Shown: positions 1 through 11,214 of the stretch, in pieces
How the letters are laid out: each line of letters starts with the position of its first letter
Numbering within the stretch: the first letter of the stretch is position 1
Source of the DNA: Chrysogorgia sp. JL179-B06
Lineage: Eukaryota; Cnidaria; Anthozoa; Scleralcyonacea; Chrysogorgiidae
Assembly: GCA_035772405.1 (NCBI GenBank)
Contig: JAYKKM010000027.1
Coordinates: 276,001 to 340,000 of the forward strand
DNA length: 64,000 nt
Direction: 5' to 3'
Notes under the pieces: model-generated
Databases searched by the model: none
Seen by the model: only the letters and a program-made list of their open reading frames with translations
Told to the model about the DNA's origin: nothing
Made by a program: the position numbers and the translations under genes

Positions 1-1107
1 AAAATATCACATTACGTTTCCTGGAATTTTTTGTTACAGAACATCATTTTGGGTTAATAAATGTTCACATTTGGCAAAAAAATTAACAAACATTCTATCA
101 CAAGAAATTTAACCTCCAAAGTCGCCCAAATTTTGTCCCATTGCTCAAAACATGTTCCAGGCGAGCCCACAATTCCACAGCAGAGTATGTGATTGTGACA
201 TCAGACTCAACACGTGATAAAGTTTTTATGGAAATTTACGACAAGTTACAATTTTTCCCAAAGTAGCTTTATATTCATACACAACTATCCACGTGTTGAG
301 TCTTTGACGTCACTTCCTGTAATCGCACCCAGGGTCTACCTCCGCTACCCCGTCAGTGGGGGTAGCAGAGGTAAGACCCTGGGTACAAGGTTCTACAGTA
401 AGTGTCTGGAACATGTTCGAGTAATGGTGGCTGTATAATCTTGTATAAAAAGGCAACTTCCCATGCTCGCAATTGCTTGAAATTTGGCAAGTTAGGTAAG
501 AACACTGCTCTTTATAAATGCCAGGAAACATGTGATATTTCATTGAAGGGGCACTTTACAGTAATTATTCAGACACCATTAATTACTAAGTCATTAATTA
601 CTACTGTAAGATTCGGCTCATGAAAATGGCATCTGAACCAGCTGGCCTTAGTAGCGAAAATAAAATGCAGTTGGTACGATATCTGAACCTCGAGGTGTAT
701 GGTTTACATACCCCGTATATTATACTCTAGACTTCCTGTATAGAAAGTCATGAGAAAATATAATTATGTAAAAAACAGTATTACTATTTTGAAATCTTCT
801 ATATTGCTAAAATGCCGGTAGTTTGAAAGAGATGCTTCAAGAAGAGTATTGTCTTTTAATTGCCCAACTGGTGCGAGCACAAACTATGAAGCAACTGAAA
901 GTGCAAAACTGAAAGTGCAAAACAATTTCTCAACTTCATTTACCTGCATAATGATTAATACTGCAGTTATCAATGCTGCATGTTGTACTACTGCAGGTTC
1001 GTGTTCCATCACCAAAGACCATGGCATGAGTACTGTAAGTAGCTCTTGTAGTTGGTTTACAGTATACTAATTTTAATATCCTACTATTTACTGTCACATT
1101 ATTAGGA
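1..1107. other. Non-coding left edge
   Basis: No reading frame in this stretch looks like a real protein. The only clear structure is the hairpin at 327-384, annotated separately. The short open frames are low-complexity translations without recognisable motifs. Confidence 0.5.
327..384. repeat. 58-bp inverted repeat (hairpin)
   Basis: The left arm begins ACCCAGGGTCTACCTC and the right arm ends GAGGTAAGACCCTGGGT. The two arms pair almost perfectly around a loop of a few bases. This is probably a remnant of a small foldback or MITE-type element. Confidence 0.7.
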
Positions 1108-2345
1108 AAGTTGTAATTCCTCAAGTGACCCTGAAGATAACAGCAACATCGAGTCTGAAGATAACAGCAACATCGAGTCTGATGGTTATGAAACTGACGA
1201 TGAAGTTTGGACAGATGTACCAGAGGCATTGCTACAACAGGATATCCTTTGTTCCCCTCCTCCTCCAGACCCAATACCAAAGCAAAGAAAAATACATTTT
1301 GTTAACTCAATTGTTCGTTGGTTGTTATACTTCATTTTGATTTGGCAAAGTATATGTCATGTTAGTGACAACTGATTAGGATGGTTGCTGCGATTCCTGT
1401 TACAATTCGTCAAAGCGATAAATGTTCATGTTCCAGCGGATATTTTGACTGAACTAATAGTGATTTTCCCCACATCTCTATACATGGTGAACAAGCTTCT
1501 TGATTTAGACCGCGATAATTTTACAAAGTATGTTGTTTGCCGTAAATGTACTATATGTTATGGCTACAACGAGTGTGTTGTTCAAGTGAATGGCCGGCAT
1601 ATGGTTAAAAGATGCTCAAGTACATTTTACTCTCGAGGAAAATTGCACACATGTGATGGGCAGTTGGTGAAGAAAGTGACCTTAAAAGACAATGTAATAA
1701 GATATTATCCAATTTATTATTATTGCTACACAGGAATTATAAACTCCCTTGAAAAACTTGTACAGAGGACAGGATTCCCTGAGAAATGCGAAGAATGGCG
1801 GTCAAGAGGACATAGTGATGCAAATTTACTTACTGATGTTTTTGATGGCCAATTATGGAAAGATTTCATGAAATACAAAGATATAGATTTCCTAAACGTC
1901 CCAAGAAACTATGGCCTGATGTTAAACTTTGACTTCTTTCAGCCAATGAAACATAGGAAAGACTACTCTGTTGGTGTGCTGTACCTGGTTGTACTGAATT
2001 TACCCCGGGCTGAGCGTTTTCAATGGGGAAAATGTAATTGTAGTTGGAATCATTCCTGCAATGGGTCATGAACCCAAAACTTTGAACGCATTTCTCAAAC
2101 CAGCAGTTGATGAAACCAGCAGTTGAACTGAAAGCACTCTGGAAAGGAGTGCGTTTGTCCTCAAGCCTCAGCAAAATACCAATGCAGTTTAGATCAGCTT
2201 TGATGTGTACATCATCCGATATTCCTGCATCACGCAAGCTGTGTGGATTCAAAGGACACATTGGTGAGATGGGTTGTTCTCAATGTCTCAAAAAATTTCC
2301 TGCGAACTTCGTAGAAAAGAGAGACTATTCTGGCTATCAACGCGA
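1108..2345 (+). pseudogene. CACTA (En/Spm) Tnp2-like transposase pseudogene
   Basis: This is a decayed transposase. It starts with an acidic stretch (DPEDNSNIES duplicated, then GYETDDEVWTDVPEALLQQD). It continues in the same frame past a TGA at about 1371 into the frame at 1385-2071, with YGLMLNFDFFQP, YSVGVLYLVVLNLPRAERF and, after a frame change, SSDIPASRKLCGFKGHIGEMGCSQC. These strings match the animal Tnp2 (CACTA) family as I know it. Frame is lost near 2035 and again at 2100-2120, where AAACCAGCAGTTGATG is followed by a near-copy of itself. Homology breaks off after ENW at about 2350, where a TTTCGACGTCG-rich repeat begins. The element is dead, and its terminal CACTA repeats were not identified. 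Confidence 0.75.
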
Positions 2346-2349
2346 GAAC

Positions 2350-2870
2350 TGGGTGAAGCGTGATATCGACGTTGCACAACGTGATATCGACGTTGTCCGG
2401 ACGTCGTTTTGTCGACGTTGTGACAACTTCGGTAAAAGACGTTGTTTCGACGTCGAATTTCGACTACCAACACTTCGCGGTCGAAATGCGACGTCAGTGC
2501 GACGTTGTCATTTCGACTCGAATTTCGGTAGCATTTCCGTTGTTAGCACAACGTGATATCGACGTTGTCCGGACGTCGTTTAACGTCGGTTAAAGACGTT
2601 GTTTCGATGTAATTGTGACAACGTCGATTAAAGACGTTTCGACGTCAAATTTCGGTTGCATTTACGCTGCCAACACTTCGATCGGTCGAAAAGCGAACGT
2701 CAGTGTGGACGTCGTCATTTCGACTCGAATTTCGGTAGCATTCCCGTTATTAGCACAATTACGTCCTAATTTCGACGTCGATTTTCTGTCGAAATGTGGT
2801 AGCATACGTCGATCATTTCCGTTATAACTCTTATGGGCAAAACGCGGCGTCAGTGCAACGTTGTTTTGGA
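2350..2870. repeat. GACGTTG/TTCGACGTCG-rich repeat block
   Basis: The motif CGTGATATCGACGTTG recurs (two copies near 2360-2400, one near 2551). The phrase ATTTCGACTCGAATTTCGGTAGCATT occurs around 2510 and again around 2725. Related sequence with TTTCGACGTCG lies at 5030-5140. The block abuts the broken CACTA transposase, so it is probably one end of another inserted element. Confidence 0.6.
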
Positions 2871-4460
2871 CAATAGAGTTTTTAATCGTTTATAGCTAAC
2901 CTATATGCCTGCTGTTTGGTGCGTATTTTAATTATTATTACATTTATTTTCACAAATATGATCAGAACACTTCAGAATGAGAACATTTCAAAATCGACGC
3001 AGAACCTCTATATAACCAAACCAAAACAATATGGTATAATATTTCAGCAATAAAGCAGCTAAAATAATTATATTGCGTTTACATTTCTTTCTAATTACGT
3101 TCTTTGTTTACATCATATATATTATTTTTATGATTATATTAAAATGTTGCGGTTCTTTGCTGTATTCGATTTTATGCACGATTGGTTACTCGAAAGTCGC
3201 GTGAAGACTGGCACCAACGTTGTTCACGTGGTGGTGGTTGGCGTCAGGCACAGCGTGGCACGGCGTCATTTCGTCTCAGTTTTCATGTTGGCAACTGCAG
3301 TCTGCAGCTGGTAGTTGTTATATTCGCATCTTGGCATTGGAAACTATTGGAAGTGTATTGTGTATCGCGTTTTGGTGAACTTGAATATCGTTTTCTTATC
3401 GAGGGAATTCCTATCTCATATACGAAAGTTCAGGTATAGTTTCGTTTAATTTTATTGACGTACTAAACGCAGTTCATTATAGCGTAATTTTAGCGATTAA
3501 CGCTAGCGTGGTCGTTGCGCGAATTTGCGCTTTGAAGGAAGACATGCGGAGATGATATACATTATTTTAAACATTTTGTCTTCCAATAAGCAGTGAAGAT
3601 CAATTGTTTATGTCACTGGGAACTTATTTGTTATTCTGTATTAAACAAGCCACACTATGACAACTGAATTATATTATAATTTAGTATATAACAGAATTGG
3701 CAATGCTGCAATAGCCATTATCATTAGCTGGTAAATATATTAAAGTTTAAGCTACAGATAAGTATAACCACGGTATAACAACTAGTCTATATGTCTAACC
3801 GACACAATATGATGTTGCGTTTGAAATTGGCCAGATGTTGTTCGGAGTAACACTCTGTTTTTGCTGTCGGAACTGTTGACAGTGAACTAGTGAAGACACG
3901 ATTTTGGGGCTTGCACGTGTTCACCGAATAATTGTGAATAGACAAAGTGCTTCTTTCCATCGGGCATCGTCTTCGACCATGTAATGTATGTAAACCAATC
4001 TTACATAAGGACAAACGTTTTTGCTGAATAGCTAGCTGTTCTGTAACCCTTAACTGTATATTTAACTTGTATTTATAAATATCTTGTATTTATCTTCGTT
4101 ATATGTTTTATAACTACTGTGCCAGTTCCTACTGCACTTCTGTGGAGATGCATAATATTAATTATATAAAATCAGTAGATATTAAGAATACAAAGGAAAT
4201 CACAATAATATTGTACATGGTCCTACTAAACTTAATTAATAACAACATACAAGTTGCAAATAGACAACAAAAATATATCATAAACAAACGCTGCATATGT
4301 AACGTGCATGCGCAGTTTGGAGCATTATGACTTGTGCCTACTTCCAAGCCTGGATATTATCGGCCGGTCAAGGACATTATCCGGTACAAATATCCCATTT
4401 CTGGAGATTTGTCAGTTACAATATTAATTGTGTCTGTCATTTTGTCCGATGTTCATCTTG
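2871..4460. other. AT-rich intergenic stretch
   Basis: I see no convincing gene, RNA or repeat array here. The short open frames have no recognisable motifs. Confidence 0.4.
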
Positions 4461-4475
4461 TCCGATGACTATGCG

Positions 4476-4632
4476 CTAGGTTATGAGACGTTACGTAAGT
4501 TTGACTAAGCTTGGAGACATTGCGCTAAGTTGTGAGACGTTACGCTAAGTTGGGAGATATTGCGCTAGGTTTTGAGACGTTGCGCTAAGTTTTGAGATGT
4601 TACAATTAGAGACGTTACGCTAAGTTGTACCG
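4476..4632. repeat. Degenerate tandem repeat, about 20-bp period
   Basis: Variants of GAGACGTTACGCTAAGTTGT recur about seven times with small changes (CATTGCGCTAAGTT, GACGTTGCGCTAAGTTTT). This is a minisatellite with no coding signal. Confidence 0.8.
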
Positions 4633-4750
4633 TGACAGGTACAATCTTTTGTGTGTCAGTAACAGGCAAATTATTTCCAGGCTTGCCTACTTCACATATT
4701 TATTGGCATATGAGCACGCAAGCTAAATAACTAATTGTGCACACTGCATA

Positions 4751-4894
4751 TAGCTCGACTTTTGGTACAGCTCGGGTAATAATGGTACGCATGCCAATAT
4801 TTTTACCTGTGCTCGAACCTTGTAAATAGGTAGTTCGAGCATGGATAAAATTGATACGCGTACCATTTTTATCCGAGCCGTATACCATGAGTCG
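4751..4894. repeat. Inverted repeat, about 140 bp
   Basis: The left arm (GCTCGGGTAATAATGGTACGC, then a TGCTCGAAC segment) pairs with the right arm (GTTCGAGCA, then GCGTACCATTTTTATCCGAGC). The whole unit folds as one imperfect hairpin. It is a likely MITE or foldback remnant. Confidence 0.65.
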
Positions 4895-5029
4895 CTTTAG
4901 TGTTATCACAAACTAAATTGCGTTTTCGACCAGTTTTCAATTAACGAAAGTTGAACATTTTCAACTTCCAAAGCGGACTAACAATAACGCGTTCGCCCGT
5001 AACGGAATAGTACGGCCTTTAAACACGTT

Positions 5030-5140
5030 GCAACGTTGTTTCGACGATTCGAATCGCCTTCTAAATTTCGAAGTCAATTCGCTTTGCGTTTTCGACCACT
5101 TTTTCGACGTCGCAGTTCGACGTTGTTTCGACGTCGTTGT
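5030..5140. repeat. Second TTTCGACGTCG-rich block
   Basis: This contains CAACGTTGTTTCGACG and TTTCGACGTCG elements like the block at 2350-2870. It ends in CCACTGGG. The hexamer ACTGGG also sits at the start of the first block, near 2347, so the two blocks may be the ends of one inserted element. Confidence 0.5.
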
Positions 5141-6428
5141 GTCCACTGGGATACTGAAAAGAGATACTGGAGTGGAGGACACAAACGAGTTAGCAGGATG
5201 TATGATGGACCGAGTTAGCTGGAGGATTCGTACAATAGCCAGGCTGAGGCCGACCTAATAATAATAATAAATTTTTTGAAATTGTTTAAAATCCTTATTG
5301 TTTTTTTGTCAGACAAAATACTATGCCATTTAAATTTGGAAAGCAACTCATTTTGCAACTCATTTTTTGTGGGCTATTAGACAGCATGAATTAGACACCA
5401 TTATTAGACAGCTTGAAGTGGCTCAGAATTGAGAATTCAGGATCTACAGTATAATACACTGTAGCCATTAGCACTGGTTGGTTTATGCTAATCTATGGTA
5501 TCTATCTAGCTGACTGTTGAACCAAACAATACATTGTAATAAAGTAATATTAAAAATGTACAACATGTACACTAGAGCTGCAACCAATGTATCGATTAAT
5601 AATTCTACCAGAATTATTTTCACATAATTGTTTTGGAAGATTTTACTAACTTCTTATTAACCGAGAGCGCTGTCATTACGGGAAAATATCAGACCGAGGC
5701 CTTGACAGTACAGACCGAGCCTGTAGGGCGAGGTTAATAAGAAGTTTATCATATGGCATGGCTTTTTTAAACATGGAGTAGTCATTTTCAATCTCGTTCT
5801 TGTTCTTCTATTGCTTTCATGATAGTAAGACTCTTTTAAATTGTTTATCGTCCGACTCGTACATGATTTAGTGCTTAATTTACTAAATTCGTTCAATTGT
5901 TGCTGCTTTTCAAAGTTTCCTATCATTGTAAACAAAATGGTTGACAAAATCCGTAATCTAGACCGGTCCATAACGGGTAATAAAGGACCGGCACGTGACG
6001 CGTCTCAGCCAATCAGAGCACGTAATTTCACCGGAAGTAGCTTGTGCCATATAATAAATTATATTACTGTACATGTATACTACATGAATACTACATGTAA
6101 GTATGATTTTGCTTTTTTGCACTTTTAATTGCAATTTGCATTGATTCTTATTCCTTCGGAACAGTATTAATACAGTACTGTACTGTATGTGCACTGTTAA
6201 TTCTAAATGGGCCAATCAAGATCATTATCAGTAGTGGTCAGCCACAGTGCACAAAAAGGTTTGAAAAACCATTAAAAAATTGTACATGTAATATGTACTG
6301 TACTGTACACTATTCAATCATTAATGCAGACTATTAACTAATTATTAATCAATTGTTCACAACAATTAATCGATTGTGTATGGTGCAGCTGTACTACCTT
6401 TATTTACAAGTATTCCCACTTCCTGCTA
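5141..6428. other. Intergenic, with one small MITE
   Basis: No gene is supported here. Apart from the 89-bp inverted-repeat unit at 5648-5736, I see only AT-rich unique sequence. Confidence 0.4.
5648..5736. mobile_element. 89-bp MITE-like unit
   Basis: A perfect 15-bp terminal inverted repeat is present: AACTTCTTATTAACC at 5648-5662 and its complement at 5722-5736. It is too small to code for anything and looks like a minimal MITE. Confidence 0.65.
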
Positions 6429-6652
6429 TTATAATTGTGGTATTTTGTTAAGGTCTGAAATGACATCAGCAATGCTTGGTCTTTTTTCTGGTGTGCCATT
6501 TATACATCTCTTTGCTATCTCTTGTAGTTGTGCTGATTGATTGTAGTGCACTATCAAATAAATAACTTGACTAAGGGAATAAAAGTCACTGGCAGTTGAT
6601 TGGGGGTTTCTTCCCCAAACAACCTCAGGAGCTATATGCTTGTACAGTACTG
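6429..6652 (-). pseudogene. Protein kinase gene, C-terminal part
   Basis: The frame reads YKHIAPEVVWGRN, then SDFYSLSQVIYLI, then AKRCINGTPEKRPSIADVISDL and a stop. These match the APE motif, the helix-F aspartate region and the helix-H/I region (xCxxxxPxxRP) of eukaryotic protein kinases. The missing catalytic part lies at 8656-8945 on the same strand, beyond a 1,995-bp transposon. Its position directly after the transposon duplication shows that one exon was split. Across the inferred empty site the two parts are one base out of frame, so the gene was either already damaged or has changed since. The substrate is unknown. Confidence 0.75.
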
Positions 6653-6667
6653 CTAAGAAATAACCTA

Positions 6668-6780
6668 TCACTGCGTCCTCGTCTCGTCTGCGTTCGTCTA
6701 GCGTCCGTCTTGCGTTCGTCTAGCGTCCGTCTAGCGTCCGTCTTGCGTCCGTCTTGCGTTCGTCTTGCGTCCAGGAGCGC
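6668..6780 (+). repeat. Left subterminal array of the hAT-like element
   Basis: About ten short tandem units of the type GCGTCCGTCT/TGCGTTCGTC sit just inside the left terminal repeat. The array at about 8550-8620 is its inverted counterpart. Confidence 0.8.
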
Positions 6781-7858
6781 GACAGACGCAGAACCGAAGT
6801 TCCTTCTCATGAAACGTCTGTATCACGTTTATCGAATAGTACTAATGACAAATAATCGCCACGCTCTCACCGGTGGTCCGTTCCCAAATAAACGTCGCAC
6901 GTTGACATCCATAATTGCTGAAACGTTTTTTAGATAATTCCACAACAATTTGAAAGCGTGTGTGTTTTTCTTTAGAAGAAAGCTAAAGTCGAGGCTAAAG
7001 AAAGCTGTAGTAAATTCGGGTATCGGAGTGTTTTATATTACGTAAAAGCAGATAGCAATAATTGTATCAGTGGATGAGTCACTGAAATGTGAATAAATGT
7101 GAACAGACCTTTTCAATACATATCAATATCCGTTAAAATGTTGACTGTGAAGAAATGCAAAATTTAAATGTGGCAAGACGCCAGGAACTGAAGCGAAACG
7201 AGACTTTTAATATAGTGACGTTTCCTTTGGCAGAAGTTTTACGAACATGAAAACTGACTAAACAACGTGAAAGAAACAAACTAATTCTAAACTAGCAGTA
7301 GATTTAGTACTGGGCGACCCTAGATCTATCTTTGTAATTAATCCAAGGTTACACTCGCCGATTTCTGTGGCAATACTAAATATAGTGTTGCAAGATAAAT
7401 CGGGCATATTGACTTATCGGATATTTTTCACTATCGTCCTGCATTTTGGACGTTTTCTTATATATATTCATGATATAATAATTGTATTGATAAAGCGTGG
7501 CATTGGCGACGCTAAAATCTGTGTTTAATGGCAACGTTACACATAAAAATCAACGTGGGTGAAGACGCGTATACACGATGCGACAAAAATATGCACATTC
7601 AATAGATTCCTAATTAGTTCCAGTTGATAGCTAATATAAGACAAAAGAACAAAGTCGCTCGTGCGACATTTTTCGCCAAATGAAAATCCAGCCTAAATGG
7701 ACTTATTTTGGCGACTGTTATTTCAACTTTTGAAAAGATTTCAACTTCTCATGTCGCAAAACAAACCTCGTTAATATTTTGTGATTTTGTTGCGTATCGC
7801 ATGTTTTGGTCGTAGCGTCAGTGCTCGTGTAATTCTGCATGATTAATTTTATCGTCGT

Positions 7859-8195
7859 CTCGTCGACGCCGTATATCGAATGGCGTTCTTTTAATAATCT
7901 GTGCCGTTCTCCTCGAAATGACTGTAGCTTCTGGCAGTACTTTGCATATGAAGTTAATCTTGAGCCGTGAAAACATGTTTACGAGGAGAACAATAGATCA
8001 GAAATGGGCAGTCACTGAACGCAGATACTGTAGCTTGATCATGTTATTCGGCATAATTAATTTTATTCGACGCCGTATTATCGAATGGCGTTCTTTTAAT
8101 AATCTGTGTCGTTCTCCTCGAGATTGCTGTAGCTTCTGGTAGTACTTAACTTTGCGTATGAAGTTAATCTCGAGCAGCGAAAAGCACAATAGATC
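7859..8195 (+). repeat. Internal duplication of about 130 bp
   Basis: The segment starting TCGACGCCGTATATCGAATG (7861-7999) recurs with small changes at about 8067-8195. Both include GGCGTTCTTTTAATAATCTG and GAAGTTAATCT. This is a direct duplication inside the hAT-like element. Confidence 0.75.
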
Positions 8196-8549
8196 AGAAT
8201 AGATCTGTCATCTTGTCACATTTTTTTGCATGGGCAAGTTTGTAGCCAAATGATATAAAATGACACTTAATGGGATTCCTTCCACTGCGTTGGGCATCGG
8301 CTGTACTACCAGTTCGATTGTATCGAGCGATAGACTGTCCTACAGCAAATCGCGATGTCCTCCAAAATTTGTGTGATTTTCATAATCGAAACACCAGAAG
8401 ATTTTAACGATACAATTCGATTTCTCGCGAATTGAGAAAGCTTTCCCATTCTGATCTGTGTGAACACAAATAACAGAACGACTCGGATAACCTTCGCAAT
8501 GTAATCGAATCACCGAACGCGATCCGAGCTCTGCGTCCAGCGAGTACAG

Positions 8550-8625
8550 CGTTCAGCGAGACGAACGCCAGACAGACGCAAGACGAACGCCAGACGGATG
8601 CAAGACGGACGCAAATCAGACGCGA
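8550..8625 (-). repeat. Right subterminal array of the hAT-like element
   Basis: Units of AGACGAACGCC and AGACGGACGCA run up to the right terminal repeat, inverted relative to the left array. Confidence 0.8.
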
Positions 8626-8655
8626 TTTTTGATAGGTTATTTCTTAGCAGTACTG

Positions 8656-8945
8656 CAGTACTTGATGTATTTTTCTTGCTCCACCAAAGTCAATAATCAC
8701 AGGCTCATACATTGCACTTGTTTCACTTCTGATGATGACAATATTGTCACTTTTAATATCACAATGGATAAAACCTTTACTGTGAATATGGGCAAGTGCA
8801 ATTGAACATGTATTCAAAACTATGGCCCACTCAGCAACACATAATGATAGTTTGCCTTTGACAGCTTTACCAATTGTCACACATTGTCCACCAACAATCA
8901 TGTATGGTTTTGTTGCTGTGTGCATCCCAAATATAAATGGTAGAC
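8656..8945 (-). pseudogene. Protein kinase gene, catalytic-loop exon
   Basis: The frame reads LPFIFGMHTATKPYMIVGG, then ALAHIHSKGFIHCDIKSDNIVI and VIIDFGGARK. HCDIKSDN is the catalytic loop (HRDxKxxN with Cys for Arg) and DFGGAR is the DFG motif. It is preceded by an AG acceptor at 8946-8947. The phase matches a short upstream exon ending at 9142, so a phase-1 intron is implied. The 3' half of this exon was displaced to 6429-6652 by transposon insertion. The family resembles the cnidarian/sponge/mollusc kinases with 'YxHIAPEV', although the substrate cannot be told. Confidence 0.75.
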
Positions 8946-9141
8946 CTTAAAAATATTAAGTACATGTACAGTATTATAATTATTTTAATCTTCTTAGGAT
9001 ATTCATATAATTTCAGTATACCAGTAATATAATTAACAATTAGACAATGAGCAAGAGTTTTATATGAGATTTCTATCGGTTTTAGTATAAACCAACTAGT
9101 CAGACAAAATATTATTTGAAACAAATTATCTAAAAACAAAC

Positions 9142-9190
9142 CTGAAACCTCAAAATTCACTTGAAAGGCAACTCCTTTTGCTACCATGGG
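9142..9190 (-). CDS. Short upstream kinase exon (putative)
   Basis: The frame (KGVAFQVNFEVS) ends at a GT donor (CAG|GTTTG) whose phase joins the next exon at 8945 through a split glycine codon. An AG lies just upstream, at about 9191-9192. The support is phase and position only, because the peptide is too short to recognise. Confidence 0.4.
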
Positions 9191-9199
9191 CTATCACCA

Positions 9200-9983
9200 A
9201 TTAGTATTAACCAACCAGGGGACTATCGCGAATGCTGCATTCTGATTGGCTGAGCTACTCACTGACTATTGAGTGATAAACCATAATTAGTAGCAAAAAC
9301 AGTCACTGTCAAATGCATTTAGCTTAGATTTCTGTTGAGTTTTTTTTTCCAATAATATGTTGTCTGACTACTTATAGTTTATACTAAAATAATTAACAAC
9401 TCGCCCTCGTTTTCTAAGAGCGATAGTCAACGGGGCGCATAGAAAACTCGGGCTAATTGTTAAATAGAGCATTAATAGTCTGTAATAAAATCGAAATATC
9501 ACTTTTCACTGATAGGTGTGGTCCAATAATCTAGGGGGGTCCGGGGGCACGCCCCCCGGAAAATTTTGAAAATTGAAGTCTCTGAAAACGCATTTCCTGC
9601 ATTCTGGGGGTGATCTCGAGTCATATTGCAGGGTCGTTTTGTACATGTTTTGTGGGAATTTTACACGAATTTTTGTACAAATTTTACCCAAATCTTTCAA
9701 CAGAATCTTACCTGCAAATTGCATCTTCACTGAACTACAGTATCTTACTTACATTACGCCAAGTTCTTCTAATTATTCAATAAAATGGTAAGAATTTCCC
9801 AAATGATTTGAAATCAATTGATCCAATAGATTTAGTCCAGGTAGGTAATTTTCAAATTAATTTCTCTATGTGAAATAGAAAAATTAATTTAATAACCACC
9901 CCGCAGAAAGATTAATTTTTAACCAGGCCAAAATCAGCACAATCGCCAGGCTTCATGTTGATTAAAGTTGATAGACAGTACAC
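9200..9983. other. Intergenic stretch
   Basis: No gene is supported. There is a G/C-rich self-complementary segment near 9535-9562 (GGTCCGGGGGCACGCCCCCCGG), probably a repeat fragment. The rest looks unique. Confidence 0.4.
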
Positions 9984-10168
9984 TACATCACACAGGCAGT
10001 AAAATCAGTTCAATCATAGACAGGATGGATGAACAGCAGAACGGCACATCACGCAGGCAGGAAAATCAGTTCATAGACAGGATGGATGAACAGCAGAACG
10101 GCACATCACGCAGGCAGTAAAATCAGTTCATAGACAGGATGGATGAACAGCAGAACGGCACATCACGA
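9984..10168 (+). repeat. 57-bp tandem repeat, three copies
   Basis: The unit contains CACATCACGCAGGCAG, AAAATCAGTTCATAGACAGG and ATGGATGAACAGCAGAACGG. Three copies are followed by a partial fourth. The first copy has four extra bases. The copies are nearly identical, which suggests recent expansion. Confidence 0.9.
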
Positions 10169-10384
10169 ATATCAGCCAACATAATTCTTCTTGAAATATA
10201 ACAAGGTAAGGTAAACTGCCGAAACAGAGAACGTAGTGATCTAACGTTTCGAGCGAAGGCCCTTCGTCGGAGAGAAATGTTTTCTCGCAAAAATGTTAAT
10301 CACATCATCAATGTTAAGGAGGAATTCTCGATGTACCATTATTAATGAGAGTCCCAATAAGCACCGGGAAGTTATTATAAAATT

Positions 10385-10665
10385 GTTAATCATGTTGAAC
10401 CAGCAGCACAAATGAAGTTATCATAAAATGTTCACTGTTAATAATCTTGAAACAATAGTACCAAGGAAGTTATAAAATGTTCGCTGTTAATTATCTGGAA
10501 ACAACAGCACGGAAAAAATGAGAAAATATCCACTGCAAATCATCATCAAACAACAGTATATGTTTTCCGGAAAATGCTCACTTCACTTAAAAATAGCCTA
10601 GGATTGGAAGGTAGTTATATAATGTTCACTGTAAATCATCTTGAAACAACAGCACAAATGACCTA
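10385..10665 (+). repeat. Degenerate tandem repeat, about 65-bp period
   Basis: Diverged units carry ATGTTCACTGTTAAT, TCATCTTGAAACAACAGCAC and AAGTTAT. Four to five are recognisable up to the hAT fragment. The array is older than the 57-bp one. Confidence 0.65.
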
Positions 10666-10670
10666 AATTT

Positions 10671-11136
10671 TTAGAGAGTTTCGTCTATTATGTCATCGCT
10701 GTTTAAGAGATCCACCAACAACATTCTTCTTGGATGCTTTAGAGCAAAACGGTCAATCACTTTTTCTACGTCCAGATGGATTTCTCGATGAACATTTAAA
10801 AGCGCTAGTGCCTTCAATCTTTTTTCACCCATTGTACTTCTCATAAAGGTTTTCAATCGACGAAGTGTTGAGATGGATCTTTTGCAACTCCATGTCGTCA
10901 CGGGAATGGTACCAAATATTCTCATAGCTGTGAGGATGTTTGGAAAAGAAAATCGATCCGCATAAGGAAGAAGTTCCTCGAGGGAAGTGGGAAGAGGATC
11001 TGTGACATTACTAAACTTAAGTCTCCACATCCTTAGTTCGCAGTCAAGGAAGTCGGGGTCAGGTAAGTCATCTTCATATTTCTTGAGGAATCGGGAAAAA
11101 TTTTCTTTCCAGTTGGGTTCGGAGACGACGTAATTT
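10671..11136 (-). pseudogene. hAT transposase-like gene, C-terminal part
   Basis: This is the C-terminal piece of a hAT-family (ZMYM1/52-kDa-repressor-like) transposase. The conserved dimerisation region is visible as TTWSCKRSISTLRRLKTF, then MGEKRLKALALLNVHREI. The N-terminal piece is at 52027-54098 on the same strand. Polinton B separates the two with a 6-bp GGCATT duplication (11137-11142 and 52027-52032). Both fragments enter the duplicated bases in the same codon phase, so the gene was still open across this point when B inserted. It could be a domesticated host gene or a hAT transposon. Confidence 0.85.
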
Positions 11137-11142
11137 GGCATT
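11137..11142. other. Left target-site duplication of Polinton B (GGCATT)
   Basis: GGCATT lies just outside the AGTAGTATAG terminus. The same hexamer follows the opposite terminus at 52027-52032. Polintons make 6-bp duplications. Confidence 0.92.
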
Positions 11143-11214
11143 AGTAGTATAGAGAGTGGGGCTGCGGGCTCACCAACGCCAACCGTAATATAAACGCCAA
11201 AACATCGCCAAATT
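11143..11214. repeat. Tip of Polinton B left terminal repeat
   Basis: These 72 bp are the reverse complement of the last 72 bp of B at 51955-52026. The repeat resumes at 29842, beyond element A. The last six bases, CAAATT, are the duplication made by A. Confidence 0.92.
11209..11214. other. Left target-site duplication of Polinton A (CAAATT)
   Basis: CAAATT precedes the A terminus at 11215 and recurs directly after the other terminus at 29836-29841. Confidence 0.92.

Larger units (their letters stand above)
6653..8647. mobile_element. Non-autonomous hAT-like transposon, 1,995 bp
   Basis: The ends are perfect inverted repeats, CTAAGAAATAACCTATC and GATAGGTTATTTCTTAG. They are flanked by the 8-bp duplication CAGTACTG (6645-6652 and 8648-8655), and 8-bp duplications are the hAT signature. 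Subterminal arrays of GCGTCCGTCT/TGCGTTCGTC at about 6670-6775 are mirrored by AGACGAACGC/AGACGGACGC at about 8555-8620; arrays of this kind commonly bind transposase in hAT elements. No transposase frame is present inside. The element interrupts a kinase exon. Confidence 0.88.

Noticed and set aside
9080..9390. Apparent inverted repeat (TTTAGTATAAACC / GTTTATACTAAAA) of about 310 bp
   Set aside because: The pairing is patchy and the span contains the proposed kinase exon. No clear target duplication was seen.
9535..9562. GC-rich palindrome as a possible terminator
   Set aside because: There is no gene ending nearby on either strand. It looks like a dispersed repeat fragment.
9984..10168. 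Regular direct repeats that could suggest a CRISPR-like array
   Set aside because: The whole 57-bp unit is repeated with no unique spacers. It is a simple tandem repeat in animal DNA.
10200..10290. Motif AACGTTTCGAGCGAAGGCCC, with a loosely similar one near 42345, as the end of a retroelement
   Set aside because: The motif is suggestive of dispersed invertebrate repeats, but no reverse-transcriptase frame lies next to it. I cannot assign an element.
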